Of a stretch of 64,000 nucleotides of DNA, positions 1 through 11,559 are shown piece by piece; within the stretch, counting starts at the first letter, position 1; each line of letters starts with the position of its first letter. Location of the stretch: positions 17,028,760-17,092,759 of the forward strand of contig CM030718.1 of assembly GCA_017979445.1 (NCBI GenBank), read 5' to 3'. Source of the DNA: Akebia trifoliata (taxonomy: Eukaryota > Streptophyta > Magnoliopsida > Ranunculales > Lardizabalaceae). Position numbers and translations under genes: made by a program. Under the pieces are notes generated by a model. The model saw only the letters and a list, made by a program, of their open reading frames with translations, was not told the DNA's origin and ran no database searches.

Positions 1-148
1 AAATGTTTATTCCACTGCGTATATTTTTTTTTTTCATAAGTATTATTACTTGTGAATGTTCTAGCAGGTTGTGTGATTGATTACCTCACACCTCGAGATT
101 CTGACTGATGAATCATAGGGATTCGTGTTGGGATTTCAGGGTGTGACA
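1..148 (+). repeat. 3' end of a Del/Tekay-like gypsy LTR (partial)
   Basis: The first 148 bases end in GGGTGTGACA and resemble the end of the LTR at 7682-11209. Both contain a block reading roughly GATTCT..ACT..TGAATCAT.GGGAT.CGTGTT.GGATTT..GG.GTGACA. The rest of this LTR lies outside the window, so its size and target duplication cannot be judged. Confidence 0.6.
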
Positions 149-915
149 GAATGCTTACTAATGGATCTATAAATGTTGACCATGTAAGATCTAAAGTTAT
201 CGTAGATCACTTGACTAAAGGTTTGATAAAAGTAAAATTTTGTGATAATTGAAAATGATGGATTGAAGCTTTGTTGATGGATGGATATTTTTGTTGGATA
301 CCTACCTAACGGCTGCAGATCCCTAAAAATTAAGTTAGAAGGGTAAATGAGTCACTAAATCTTTGGTTTTGGATCATGAACTCTTTTGGAGTTTTTATTT
401 TTTCTCCTGGTCTATTCCTATTGTATTTTTATGCATGATATCCTATACTTATGAAGGCAAGTATCTTAACTATTATCGAGGACTACTTCATCTTATGAGT
501 AGGGTATAGAATACAAGAACACTCCTAATTGATTCAACTATATGTATGTGGAAGTGGGACGTTTCCTATGTGAATTGGTGCTACTTCTCTAGAACCGTCA
601 CGAATAATGGGGTAAAGCACAGAGATGTTACTTGTTGGGCATATGAATATAATACCTGGTGGTGTTGTGTGTGTGATGTGTTTATGTGCAGTCAATAATA
701 GGGTTCAAGACGTAGTCATCCAGATTCTCACACTCTAAATATAATGTCACTACGAGAAGGTTCAAATCATTAGATACCTTCATTTACATAAATACTGCTT
801 CATTTGGCGAGCATTTTATTTTATTAAAATAAGGTGGAGAATTTGAATATTTATATAAAATATTCTTTATTTTATTTATTCTCTTTCTTATTTATGCTAA
901 TTTGCAATAGACAAT
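149..915 (+). mobile_element. Ty1/copia 3' remnant: end of pol plus trailing non-coding sequence
   Basis: A frame from about 150 reads like the C-terminal end of a copia RNase H: an 'INVDHVRSK' stretch followed by 'DHLTKGL', the usual SKDN..DPLTKGL position. It is followed by about 500 bp of non-coding sequence. Near 810-840 comes a GCATTTTATTTTATTAAAATAAGGTGGAG-type stretch, which in copia elements sits just before the 3' LTR (polypurine tract). There is no intact pol and no complete LTR. The call rests on one short peptide motif and its context. Confidence 0.5.
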
Positions 916-959
916 ATGAACGAGATGAATGTCAAGGGAAGGGAAGAGGGTGTACGATG

Positions 960-1990
960 ATTAACGTTGGTGTACCAACATTGTAATGTGGGTCCTGCCT
1001 CTTTGACATAGCACCATCGTAATGGTCATAATGTTCACTGTTATTCGCTTACAACAGATCCTTTCTAAACCTTGGTTGCATGATCTATGTGCTAGGACAA
1101 CTTTGCTGTTTTGATTCTTTATTCCTACCAGTTTTATAATCTGCTGGTGTGTTATTGTTTATTATTGTGAATTTGGTCAGGCTTAGCTGTGATTTCATGG
1201 TTCAAAGTTTGAATGTTAAAATCAAATTCTACGAGAATTTTCAAATTCAGAAAATTTCAAATTCTACATGATTTTTTCCTGTATGCCAATTTTGCTAACA
1301 AGGGTTCTCATTGAACTTCTTTCCACCAGGCCATTTGTTCTTTAATTACTACTGTGCTGCCTGTGTCACTGTGCTGCTGTTGTTTGAGCCATTGATTGTA
1401 TTATTTTGATGATGAGATGGTTAATCTCAGTTCCTCTTGGCTTCTACAAAACCTTCTCAGTGTCTATTGTTGGCATTAAACCAATTTATGCCACAGAGCT
1501 CATCCTCAAGCATCCATGTAATAGGTTACGTCAGCATCCATGCTTCCTGCACTTCTCTACTGCCATCCAGACAGCAAGCATGAATCCGGAACATTGTTCC
1601 TCCCATGTAATCTTGTTGAGTAAGTTTGAAACTGCTCTGAAGCACCGCCAAGTGGCTGAAGCTTGGGAAGCCTTCTCTGATTTCAGAAGATTACATGGCT
1701 ATCCTAAAAGTTCTCTCATTAGCAGGTTAATCGCTCAGTTGTCTTATTCATGTGATCCATACTGGCTTCGAAAAGCCTACGAATTAGTTCTCTTGATTTT
1801 GGAAGACAAGTCTGATTTACTTCATTATGACTTCTTGGTCAGGTTGGCTCTCTCCCTGGCAAGATCTCAAATGCCCATTCCTACCTCCACAGTCCTTAGG
1901 TTAATGTTGCAATTGCACAAGTTCCCACCAATGGATATATGGAGGACTGTCTTTCTTCATATGGTGAAGACAGAAATTGGGACATATCTT
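960..1990 (+). repeat. Segmental duplication, block A (intact copy, PPR 5' region)
   Basis: This stretch covers the region upstream of the PPR start and the first ~190 codons. A diverged second copy lies at 11560-12135. Matching landmarks include GTGGGTCC..TCT.TGACAT, CTAAACCTTGGTT.CAT and TTCTTTCCA.CAGGCCATTTG before the start, and ATGGATATATGGAGGACTG within the coding region. The downstream partner block is 4240-4915. Confidence 0.8.
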
Positions 1991-3508
1991 GCATCTGATT
2001 TATTGGTAGAGATTTGTGATTGCTTCTCAAGTCATACCAAGGATCATGGCTTGAAAAATTTTGGACACTTAAAGTTGATAAAACCTGATACAATGATCTT
2101 CAATCTTGTTCTAGATGCTTGTGTGCAGTTTCGATCAACCTTAAAGGCTGAACAGATAATTGAGTTGATGCCATTGACAGGGGTTGTTGCCAATGCGAAC
2201 ACCATTGTGGTTGTTTCTCAGATTTATGAGATGAATGGTCGGAGGGATGAGTTGAAGAAATTGAAAGAACATGTTGACCGAGTTCCTGTCACATTGCTTC
2301 GCTATTATTGTCAATTCTATGACAATTTGCTGAGCTTGCATTTCAAATTTAATGATATCGATTCTGCTGCTGAGCTTGTTTTGGATATGTACAGGCACCA
2401 AGGGTATGGAGTTATCCCAAAAGTTAGGAAGGATTCGCATAAACCTTGCCTGGTCAAGATTGGATCTTGTAATCTAAGGACAGGCTTGAGATTGCAAATT
2501 GAGCCTGAGTTGTTGCATAAAAATTTCGTTCTCTCAGCGGAGAATCAACCAAAACTTGTTAAGTTCATAGATGGGAAGCTTGTTCTGCGTAACAGGACAC
2601 TAGCGAAGTTCATCAATGGCTACAAAAGACATGGAAAGCTTATTGAGTTATCGAAACTTTTGGTTAGCATTCAAAAAATGTCGGATTTATCTGGAGAAGT
2701 TGGTTTGATCTCAGATGTGATGGATGCTTGCATTCAATTGGGTTGGCTGCAGACTGCCCATGACATTCTTGATGACATGGAATTAGCTGGAATTCGTATG
2801 GGTTTCATTGCATATATGTCTCTCTTAAAAGCCTATTGCGAAGGAAACATGTTTGAAGAGGCCAAGATACTATTGAAACAAATGAGAAAGGCTGGTTTGC
2901 TCATGAATTTGTCCAATGAGGAGGTTATTTCCAAATGTCTTTCAGAAAATGGAAGCATTATAACTTCGGTTGGTGAATCGGGTTTAGCGAAATCTTTGAT
3001 TAGAGAAACAAGAGAGGAAGAAAAAGAAATGTCTCCACTGGTTTATGAAATCAACTCCTCAATTTACTTCTTCTGCAAGGGAAATATGATGGAGGATGCT
3101 TTGAAGACATACAAAAAGATGCAAGAGAGAAGACTTCGTCCCACAGTACATGCTTTCATTAGTCTGGTAAATGGGTATTCTTCATTAAGGATGTATCGTG
3201 AGATCACCATCTTGTGGGGGGAGATCAGGAGAACAATGGGAAGTGGGGATTTAACAGCCAATAGGGATCTGCTCGAGTTATTATTGTGTAATTTTATTCA
3301 AGGTGGGTACTTTGAGAGAGTGATGGAGGTCCTTGAATATATGAAAAAACATGGTATGTATATCGACAAGTGGAAGTATAAGAGAGAGTTCCTGAAGTTT
3401 CACAAGTGTCTTTATAGGAGCTTAAAAACATCAAAAGCCAAAAGTGAGGTTCAGAGTAAGAGACTTGAGCATGTTCGAGGATTTAAAAAATGGGTGGGCA
3501 TTGATTGA
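1409..3508 (+). CDS. P-class pentatricopeptide repeat protein (At4g17616-like), organellar RNA-binding protein
   Basis: An intronless ORF of 699 codons. The first ATG is at 1409; the ORF is open a little further upstream but has no earlier ATG. PPR proteins bind single-stranded organellar RNA, each ~35-residue helical pair reading one base, and act in processing, stability or translation in mitochondria or plastids. Recognisable repeats begin near residues 226 (PDTMIFNLVLDAC), 395, 430 (SDVMDACIQLG..TAHDILDDME), 464 (YMSLLKAYCEGN..EAKILLKQM), 541 (NSSIYFFCKGN..DALKTYKKM), 579 and 618. No E, DYW or SMR extension follows, and the tail is lysine/arginine-rich. The N-terminus is rich in basic and hydrophobic residues with few acids, as expected of a transit peptide, though mitochondrion and plastid cannot be told apart. 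Length and repeat order resemble Arabidopsis At4g17616; this is from memory. A TTTCTTTCCACCAG stretch at 1317-1330 could be the acceptor of a 5'UTR intron. Confidence 0.85.
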   Translation: MMRWLISVPLGFYKTFSVSIVGIKPIYATELILKHPCNRLRQHPCFLHFSTAIQTASMNPEHCSSHVILLSKFETALKHRQVAEAWEAFSDFRRLHGYPKSSLISRLIAQLSYSCDPYWLRKAYELVLLILEDKSDLLHYDFLVRLALSLARSQMPIPTSTVLRLMLQLHKFPPMDIWRTVFLHMVKTEIGTYLASDLLVEICDCFSSHTKDHGLKNFGHLKLIKPDTMIFNLVLDACVQFRSTLKAEQIIELMPLTGVVANANTIVVVSQIYEMNGRRDELKKLKEHVDRVPVTLLRYYCQFYDNLLSLHFKFNDIDSAAELVLDMYRHQGYGVIPKVRKDSHKPCLVKIGSCNLRTGLRLQIEPELLHKNFVLSAENQPKLVKFIDGKLVLRNRTLAKFINGYKRHGKLIELSKLLVSIQKMSDLSGEVGLISDVMDACIQLGWLQTAHDILDDMELAGIRMGFIAYMSLLKAYCEGNMFEEAKILLKQMRKAGLLMNLSNEEVISKCLSENGSIITSVGESGLAKSLIRETREEEKEMSPLVYEINSSIYFFCKGNMMEDALKTYKKMQERRLRPTVHAFISLVNGYSSLRMYREITILWGEIRRTMGSGDLTANRDLLELLLCNFIQGGYFERVMEVLEYMKKHGMYIDKWKYKREFLKFHKCLYRSLKTSKAKSEVQSKRLEHVRGFKKWVGID

Positions 3509-5024
3509 AGGTTAATGGGAGGCTTCATGTAGTAACCATGGGCTTGTTCAAACGAAGACTCATTCATTTCCATGGTATGACCTATATTGTGTTCTTTCAA
3601 GTTTCATTTAGCTGTTCCATCATATCCTCCGAAGATATCCTGAAAGAAAAGCTTGACATACTCTCAGCCAGTCATGCTAATTTGTCAGTAAATGCTGTTT
3701 CTGCAGTTGGAAAATATTTGTGATAAATTTATTGAATTTTTTTTTACCCATTTAAAAGAAAGATTTTACATTCTATAGAGAAAATTATCATATATTATAT
3801 TTACTTAGTCATCCTATATTTAAGTCCATAATTTACATCTTATCATTCTTGGATTAGATCCAAAAAATTAAATGAGTAATATGTTGCATAAGTGGTTTCA
3901 ATCCAACTTCGTGTTCCATAATGTGGCAGACAAATTGTTGTAGCTTATGATTTTAACCATTTGTGTTGATAACTATATCTGTAATTGTGATGGAAGACCT
4001 TTATTTAGTTTTAATTATCGTAGTGAAAATTCAATCTAATTCTGATATATAATATGAAGTGGATCCTGATTGTTCATTTTATTTCCTATATAGTTATGCG
4101 GATCTCTCAAAATAATGAAATACACCTCTGGGGATGAGAGACCAGTCACAAGGCGAGGTATGAAAGGGACATATTCTGTTATTGACATTCAACTACATAA
4201 ATTGTGATTCTTTTAGTCATGTATTATGTGCTGTTCATGGGACCAAGAAAGGACATTTTTTTTTAAAGTTGCGTTTAAAATGCGTATGGTGTCTCTAGCG
4301 AATAAAATGTTTACATTTTAAACACGTTTTTTAATGCTTTTTTTTTTTTTTGTGTGTGGGTCTGTTGTTAACTTTTGTGGCCTTATGGCGGTTTGTGATT
4401 TGGTTTATGAATATTGTTTAATATAGGGTTTGATACATAATATCAGATTTGATGATTCATGAATTTAGTTTAATGTGGGATTTAATGATAGTATCTTGAT
4501 ATTATGATGATTCATTTTTCAATAGTGCGTTATTTTGCTCAAAAGATATATATGTTAATAGTTAGACGTTTTTAGCATCATAGCATGTATACATGTGTGG
4601 AAACATTTTATCCTATATAGATATTGAATAATCTATTTTTCTGCTCAAATCAAAACTATTGCATCTGTGCCCCAACTGATTGATATCAGCTTTTAAGGAA
4701 ACAAAACAACTTTGCTTTGGTTCAATTAGTGATGCTTATTGGAAAACAAAGAACATATGAAATTGACTGCAAATGAGAATGGGTTGTACAATATATTTAT
4801 CTTTGAAGAATTTGTCAAAACTATTTTATTAAATATAACCGAGTTTAGGTTTGCGTATTCAATTGAAACATAAAAATTCTGACTTGGATGTAATCTCTTT
4901 AATAAGAACAATGTTAATTATAGAAAAAGCCCCCAAGCACAAGGAACCCCATCTAAAAACAAATTCCTCAAGAAAGGTCCCTTTGAAATCCGGATATATT
5001 AAAATGAAAAAGAAGGTGGCGAAG
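3509..5024. other. 3' flank of the PPR gene; no gene seen
   Basis: The short open frame that overlaps and follows the stop (to about 3723) has no recognisable domain and is probably 3'UTR. The rest is AT-rich. Block B of the segmental duplication occupies 4240-4915. Confidence 0.6.
4240..4915 (+). repeat. Segmental duplication, block B (downstream partner; MITE-free copy)
   Basis: Collinear with 13165-14180. Shared landmarks are a poly-T followed by AAAGTTGCGTTTAAAA, CTCTAGCGAATAAAA, TACATTTTAAACACGTTTTT, TATGAATATTGTTTA, GATTCATGAAT.TAGTTTAATGTG, GTGATGCTTATTG.AAAACAAAGA and a final AACAATGTT.ATT. This copy has uninterrupted sequence at GAATATTGTTTAATATAGG (near 4407-4425), where the other copy carries a 354-bp hairpin element. 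Confidence 0.85.
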
Positions 5025-6368
5025 GAGACCACTCAACAGAAACACAATATTTACCAGAACAAACAAGCAGCCCAAAGCTAGAGAATCAGTCTAGCATAAG
5101 AAATCCCATCTACAAATGAAATCTTCAAAAAAGATCCCTCTGAACTCTGAGAATAATTTACTTTAAAAGAATAATAGGCCCAACACGACTATCTAGACAT
5201 AAATTTTAAGTTATTATTTATTCCATTCGTTTTCTAGTTGCATTTATCTATATCAAATTACCTACTACAGAATTTCCACTCCCATTAACTAGGCAAGTAC
5301 ATATCTTCGATTTTTTTTTTCTAGAAACATGTTAAGGTGTTAGATTATCATATTGGTTGTTGTTAGGTGCTTAGATGTACTATGCTTGTGAGTTGTGATG
5401 ACAATAGATGCAAATATTATGATTTAAGTGCCTTCACGCTTGACTAAAATTTTAATTTAAAAACATTCCATCACTCTGTAAGTATAAGCAACAAAAATCC
5501 AATTAGATTTAGTCATACAAATAAGTGTATGAAGAGACCACTCAATAGAAACACAATATTTACAAGAACAAGCAAGCAACCCAAAGCTAGAGAATCAGTC
5601 TAGCATAAACAATCCCATCTACAAATTAAATCTTCAAAAAAGACCTCTCTGAACTCGGAGAATAATTTACTCTAAAAGACTTTCCACTCCCATTAACTGT
5701 GCAAGTACATATCTTCAATTTTTTTTTTTTTCTCTAGAAACATGTTAAGGTGTTAGATTATCATATTGGTTGTTGTTAGGTGCTTAGATGTACTATGCTT
5801 GTGAGTTGTAATGACAATAGATGCAAATATTATGATTTAAGTGCCTTCACGCTTGACTAAAATTTTAATTTAAAAACATTCCATCACTTTGTAAGTATAA
5901 ACAACAAAAATCCAATTAGATTTAGTCATACAAATAAGTGTATGAAGAGACCACTCTACAAAAACACAATATTTACAAGAACAAGCAAGCAACCCAAAGC
6001 TAGAGAATTAGTCTAGCATAAAAAATCCCATCTACAAATTAAATCTTCAGAAAAAGATCCCTCTGAACTCTGAGAATAATTTACTCTAAAAGAATAATAG
6101 GCCCAGAATTTCCACTCCCATTAACTGTGCAAGTACGTATCTTCAATTTTTTTTTCTCTAGAAACATGTTAAGGTGTTAGATTATCATATTGGTTGTTCT
6201 TAGGTGCTTAGATGTATTATGCTTGTGAGCTGTGATGACAATAGATGCAAATATTATGATTTAAGTGCCTTTAGACTTGACTAAAATTTTAATTTAAAAG
6301 CATTCCATCACTCTGTAAGTATAAACAACAAAAATCCAATTAGATTTGGTCATACAAATAGGTGTATG
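5025..6368 (+). repeat. Three tandem copies of a ~0.41-0.51 kb unit
   Basis: Copies start at the repeated GAGACCACTC near 5025, 5534 and 5947. Each contains GCCCAAAGCTAGAGAAT or a close variant, AATCCCATCTACAAAT, CTAGAAACATGTTAAGGTG, GATGTACTATGCTTGTGAG and ATTAGATTTAGTCATACAAAT. Copy 1 is longer because of extra sequence near 5187-5240. The copies look highly similar, which suggests recent tandem amplification. I see no coding function. Confidence 0.85.
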
Positions 6369-6428
6369 AAGTCGATAAATGTGGGCGTACAACTTCCAAA
6401 TCAATGAACCAAACAATATACAGCTTTC

Positions 6429-6854
6429 TCATTTCAAAGGGATTGGAATGCTGTAAGAAAAACTTGGTGTGGCAATAGGATCTTTAATTTTTTTATTATT
6501 ATTTACTTCACCTTTTCCAAGCATCTCCTTATATCTTATAATCGAATCCAATCTTTGCAACTTCAATTGCTACTTCAATCTATTAATGAAATCGTTCGCC
6601 TTCACATCAATTCTTTTATCCTCTCCAAATGTTTGTACCTTCCCATCTTTTACTGACAAACATCGACGCTCAACCATATTTTTTTCCTCAAAATCACCAA
6701 AACCCAATTTTGATGAACTCGACCACTTCTTCATTTTTTGTGGTAGATTCCCCTTTTTCACCTTAGATTTCTTCTTCGTGAGATGATTTTGATTAGGAAT
6801 TGAAACTAGGTTTTGATTGATGGTTGGTTCTAGTGTTTGTTGGGCGTCACCCAT
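6429..6854 (-). pseudogene. DUF761-type (cotton-fibre-expressed family) gene with an in-frame stop
   Basis: On the minus strand an ATG at 6854 opens a basic, Lys/Ser-rich frame: MGDAQQ, then KKKSKVKKG, then KMKKWSSSSK. It runs into ANDFINRLK, an amber TAG at 6572-6570, and then in the same frame QLKLQRLDSIIRYKEMLGKG, ending at a TGA at 6431-6429. The part across the stop is the DUF761 signature (D.KAD.FIN.FK.QL.LQR..S..RY). The stop therefore sits inside the conserved domain where the family has Gln; a CAG-to-TAG change would explain it. The product would be 95 residues, or 141 with read-through. DUF761 proteins are small plant proteins without an assigned biochemical role. It could be a recent pseudogene, a polymorphic null, or an assembly error. 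Confidence 0.6.
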
Positions 6855-7148
6855 ATCTGTTGATTGATAGATTGTGGTAATAGAGGAAAATGGGTTCAAT
6901 TCTTGAGATCTGTGGCGATAGAGATCGATGGATTTGAGGCGTTGTAAGACGGATGGAACTCAAGCGAGTTGGGTTTGTTCTTGTTGTTCTCAGTGGTAGA
7001 GATGGTGTTTCTGGGTTTTGGAAACAATGGCAATTGTGGCGATCATGAAGTTACGAAAACAAAGAGAACAGTTGGAGTGAACCAACTGTTCATGGAGTTC
7101 CAGATTGAATTGAGAGATTATTCAATCATGGTGGGTTCCTCTATTAAT

Positions 7149-7175
7149 AGAGAGAGAGAGAGAGAGAGAGAGAGA
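7149..7175. repeat. (GA)n microsatellite
   Basis: About 13 uninterrupted AG dinucleotides, followed by a second short GA run near 7231. It lies about 300 bp upstream of the DUF761 frame, where such CT-rich stretches (minus strand) are common in plant 5' leaders. Confidence 0.9.
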
Positions 7176-7176
7176 C

Positions 7177-7676
7177 TTGCAGAGATGAAGATGACAAAAA
7201 AAGCTTCTTAAGCTTCCTTTGTAAGATCAGAGAGAGAGAGATGGCGCCAACTTTGGTATTTTGTTTTTGCGGAGGCTTGTGGAAGAATCGTGTGATTTTG
7301 AGGAGGCTCGTTGAAGTGTTAGTAGTCGAGAGATTTGGCTGATTTTTCTAAACGAATCAGCAAATAAAAAGAGTTATTAACGACGTCAAACACTGAAGTT
7401 CCAAAAAAGAAATGTGTTCGGTGCGAATTTTACCTTCACACGGTCTTTTCAAACGCATTATCAGTGCTATGTTGCCCTTCTGGCTAGGCCAGGTGCTCTC
7501 TACCTTGGCCTACCCTTTTGTTGGGTAGCGCCCCGTATGCTGGTCAGCTCATGGTACCACTCAATCGGCCTGGACCCGTGCACAGTATAGATAACTGCGT
7601 GGTTATTTCCCTTTACACGTATCAATATTTTGACCATAACATTCTCCAAACACATCGATTCGTAAGATCTTGGGCT
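7177..7676. other. Non-coding stretch with a GC-richer patch; no gene recognised
   Basis: The bases at about 7465-7610 are clearly more GC-rich than the surroundings (CTGGCTAGGCCAGGTGC, CCTTGGCCTACCC). The only open frame, on the minus strand, runs into the neighbouring solo LTR and shows no domain. The patch may be part of an older repeat. Confidence 0.4.
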
Positions 7677-7681
7677 CATTG

Positions 7682-10600
7682 TGTAATGCCCTAAAAATTT
7701 ATTACACATCTCGAGGTATATATTTTATGAAATTTGATGACTATTAATCATAATTGTGATGGGAGATTTTTTTAGTCAATCATGTATTGTTGGTTTAGAA
7801 TTGTTAAGAAACATAGTTTTGCGTGAATTTGAGTTGATGGTTAAGTTAGTTGATCCAAAAGAATATTTTAGAAGAATATTTATGAATATAAAAAGCTAAT
7901 TCATATTCATTTCAGTTGAACCTATTGAGAGAAGCCGACTTTTAAAGTTGTTTGTCTGTTGTCTTTTAAGTTAGGCGTTGATCTCGTCAGGAAGTGAAAA
8001 TGAATAAAAAACTGGACTAGTTGAATAATGATTCAAGACGTCGATGTCTGAAGCTAAGAATTGAGTCCAATGAGGTAGGGAACTTCCAATTTCTTAATTG
8101 TAGGTGTTGATTCATTTTAAAAATGTTTTTGTTTTAAAAAAAATGAATAATGAATAATTTCAAAAATTTATGTTCAATATATGTATGAGTACTAATAAAA
8201 GCACCCTGCGAATTAATAAAGACAACCAGTTATAGCTGAATTGTTGTCTTATATGGGTTAAAAGTTTCGGAATGGGGTTAGTTTTGGTGACGATGTACTA
8301 TTCTTGAACTTGTTTTGATGGCGTTAGAAGTTTCGGAATGAGCTGATTTTTGGTGAGGATGATCTCCTCATCATAGAGATCATTCTCACCAAAACTCAAT
8401 TCATTCCGTAACTTTTAACTCATATAAGACAAAACAATTTTTTTATGGTGTGGGTTGCCCTTATAATTCGTGGGGTGCTTTTATAATTACCCTATGTGTA
8501 TTCTTCCAAATTAATGCATGATAGATTAGGGTTTTGATATGCCAATGTAGTATTTATGTTACTCACAATTTGGTTGATGACACTAACATGCAGCAAAATG
8601 TTTTATAATTGTAAAAGTGTTTCTTGTAAAATTGGTTTTGAATAAAAATCAATAATGCTTTTTATTATTAAACTAATTTGAATAATAAAGTATGGTTCTT
8701 AGCTAATCGAGCATAGTTTATGATTAATCAGAAATTGTTTTGATTAACAATTTTGTTTAGGAATAGAAATATTGTTATGGAAAAAAAATGGATTTTTGGA
8801 AAGAATTTTAGAATGAAAAATTATAACAAGTTTTTCTTTGATTTCAATTAATTGAGTAGGAGAATTATTTTAAGAAAAATTAGATATTTGATGTTCGTGT
8901 ATTCAATGTTGTCAAATGAGATCGCATATGTTTTTGGTTAATTATGCCATGGCATACAGAAGTATGCGATGCATATTACTCTAACGGCAAAGATTTGATT
9001 ATTGGAGTATTAAATTCAAGTTTTTTTTAATCTAATTATCCTACAACTACCCTATTTCCACCCCTATTCCTGCATTATTCTAAGTAATTTCTTTTATTCT
9101 TTCACTCACATGTATTCTCTTTAAGTCTTGTTTTTTTACTTTATTTTTTCAAAATGTTGAGTTTATGCATTCTATCATAAGATCATAGTATCCAATGATT
9201 AAACTATTAAAGCAGAGCCCACTTTAATTATCTAGAAGTAGAACTTGATAATTAAAGTAGGCCACCTTCGTATCATGAATAGTTTATATATTATTGACTA
9301 TTTGGCTTCTTAAGTTCTTTTATTCTTGTTACCAAATGACTAAATGTAATCAATTTTATTCCATTTATAAAATGAGTGCTATCCAAATATATTGTTATAA
9401 GTTTGTTTTTATTTTCTTATATTTTAAACATTTTCTCTTTTTTTTTTCCTACTTTTTTACTTTTTTTATTTAATTTTTTGAAGTAAAAAGTATTTTGTGC
9501 AATATGCAACCGCATATGTCATATGCAATTTCTCATATGTGTACAACATATGCTAGTCACATATGGTATTTGATAATATTGCATATATTTCAATGTGATT
9601 TTTAAAAATGGGTTTATTCACTTTGTGAAGTTAAAATAAAGTTTTGGATTGATGGAAAAAAATGATTTTCAAAAGTGATTATATTTCCTTTATATTAAAG
9701 TCACACTGAAGATGTGATAACTTGTAATGTTATTGAGAATGTGATTCTCAGTTTAGTATGTGGAGTGAGTACCTAGTGGTGAAATGCTTCGACATACGAT
9801 AAGTCACAAAAGAGAGATGTGAGGTTGCTTCGATCTGAGGATTATGTAAGATACGGGGAAAAAAAAGAGAGAGTAGACATGCTTCGGCTTATCGCTGTGT
9901 AAGACCTGAAAAGAAAAGAAATGAAAAGGAAAAAAAAAAGAGAAAAGAAAGAGGGTGTATTATGTTGAGTGATAGACTGGATATTCAACTTACTTACTTG
10001 GCTGTTATTTTTTATTTAATGTTTTTGAAAAAGAGAAAGGTTTTATGTTTTCAAAAAGAGAAAGTTTCATGCTTAGTCAGAAAAATGAAGTTTCATGTTT
10101 TGAAAAAAGAAGAAAATTTTTACTTCTATATTATATTAGTGATCTACAAAGAGATTGTGAAGGCCTACAAAGAACAATATGTTGTGTCACTTTCGGAGCG
10201 ACACGTTATTTTAGAAAAATAGTTTCGATGTCTGATTTCTTATGTAGTATGGGATGCATAAGAACTTAATGTCACAAAAGGAATTCGAGAATTTCCTTTC
10301 TATCTTTAATAGAGAACAAGATGTAAAGATAGTTGTATAAATGATAGAGTTTTTATTGAGGATCACACACACTAGATTGTCATAGAAGAAGATGGCTAGT
10401 TAATAATCATTAATAGTCTTAAATAGTTCGGAAATAATGATCCACTTAATTGACCCGTTTCTTAAGGAATTGGTCAATGGCCAATCTAAGCTTGAAAATC
10501 AGTCACCCAAGTATGGCAAATGCTGACCATAGATTCAAGAACTAATGGTGGGGTTCCACACCGGCGAAGTATTGGATCAATTGTATCTTGACTGAGATGT

Positions 10601-11209
10601 CCACATCAGTTGTGACCTTCAACTCTCTATTATAGTACTCTATCATTATATGTTATATTATGGTTTGATGTTGTATGTTTGATATTTCAGGCTTATGGTA
10701 ATATTTTATTTCACAGTTATTGAAGTCTTTTAGACAGATTTATGTTTTAATAAACCTACATTATTTACAAATGAATTTGTGTGATTAATCTGTATATTAG
10801 GACTATGATTTAGAAATATACGTTCCCTACTAGTAACTCCCTTGTAACACACCCTACAATCATCTCAATTTTAGGAAGTTCTAGTGATCATTGTTTAACT
10901 TTAGGATATTTGCAGTTTTGAGATCAGTAGGTTTGTGTGTTTTGAGTGTTGATAGATATAATAGGTCAGTTTATGTTGAGAGAGCAGATTAGTATATTCT
11001 TGGTAGTATGTGTCAATATTTCCTTCTGTTATACATAAATAAAGGGAGTTGTGAGATAGGATTGTTGTTTTGTTTATGTATCGCATAACTATATGCTTCC
11101 GCTGCAGTATATGTTATCATTGTCAGAAATCGTGGTATTTTATATGTTTATCACTCAAGATTCTAACACTTAATCATGGGGATGCGTGTTAGGATTTTGG
11201 GGCGTGACA
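7682..11209 (+). mobile_element. Solo LTR, Del/Tekay-like gypsy, 3.5 kb
   Basis: Starts TGTAATGCCC and ends GGGGCGTGACA. It is flanked on both sides by the 5-bp direct repeat CATTG (7677-7681 and 11210-11214), an exact target-site duplication. No gag or pol reading frame, primer-binding site or second LTR lies between, so it is best read as one LTR left by recombination. The terminal sequences are those typical of plant Tekay/Del chromovirus LTRs (family knowledge). It carries a MITE at 8193-8489 and a purine-rich stretch near 9900-9960. Its 3' end resembles 1-148. Confidence 0.85.
8193..8489. mobile_element. Foldback MITE-like element inside the solo LTR
   Basis: The ends are inverted copies of about 35 bp: TAATAAAAGCACCCTGCGAATTA at the left and, on the other strand at the right, TAATTATAAAAGCACCCCACGAATTA. 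Inside is a near-palindrome, GAAGTTTCGGAATGAGCTGA...TCATTCCGTAACTTTTAAC, which also occurs at 13350-13703 and 16410-16740. There is no coding sequence. Because it lies inside the LTR, it inserted after the LTR or travelled with it. Confidence 0.7.
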
Positions 11210-11559
11210 CATTGAATAGGTAAGTGAATAAATTTTCAAATTACACATAAATCAACATAGTACGACAAGTTTTGACTCTCAAAATAAGGCCTAAAGAAAA
11301 GTGACATGAATAGTACTAAAACTGAAAATCAAATTCCGAAAATAACTAAAAGACAATTCAAATGAGAATTATAATAAATCTAAAACTAATCCAAACAAAA
11401 TAAAAAATAGTAACTCTGAGTCCAAACAGTGCCAACCAAAATAAGTACAAAATTGTCATTGAAACTGTGACTGTTTGTTTTGCGTCCTGCATCATTAACA
11501 TTCCTGTAATTGAGTGATAAACCAAAATACCAAGGAGCAACAGGAAAAAATGTTGTTTA

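Noticed and set aside
3505..3723. 72-codon frame overlapping the PPR stop codon
   Set aside because: No PPR or other motif and it lies in the expected 3'UTR.
6469..6786. 105-codon open frame on the plus strand (Phe/Ser-rich)
   Set aside because: Complement of the lysine-rich DUF761 frame; no start context or domain.
6969..7211. 80-codon open frame on the plus strand ending in (RE)n
   Set aside because: Passes through a GA microsatellite and has no recognisable domain; lies in the likely 5' region of the DUF761 gene.
7500..7709. 69-codon frame on the minus strand
   Set aside because: Crosses the edge of the solo LTR, so it was created by the insertion.
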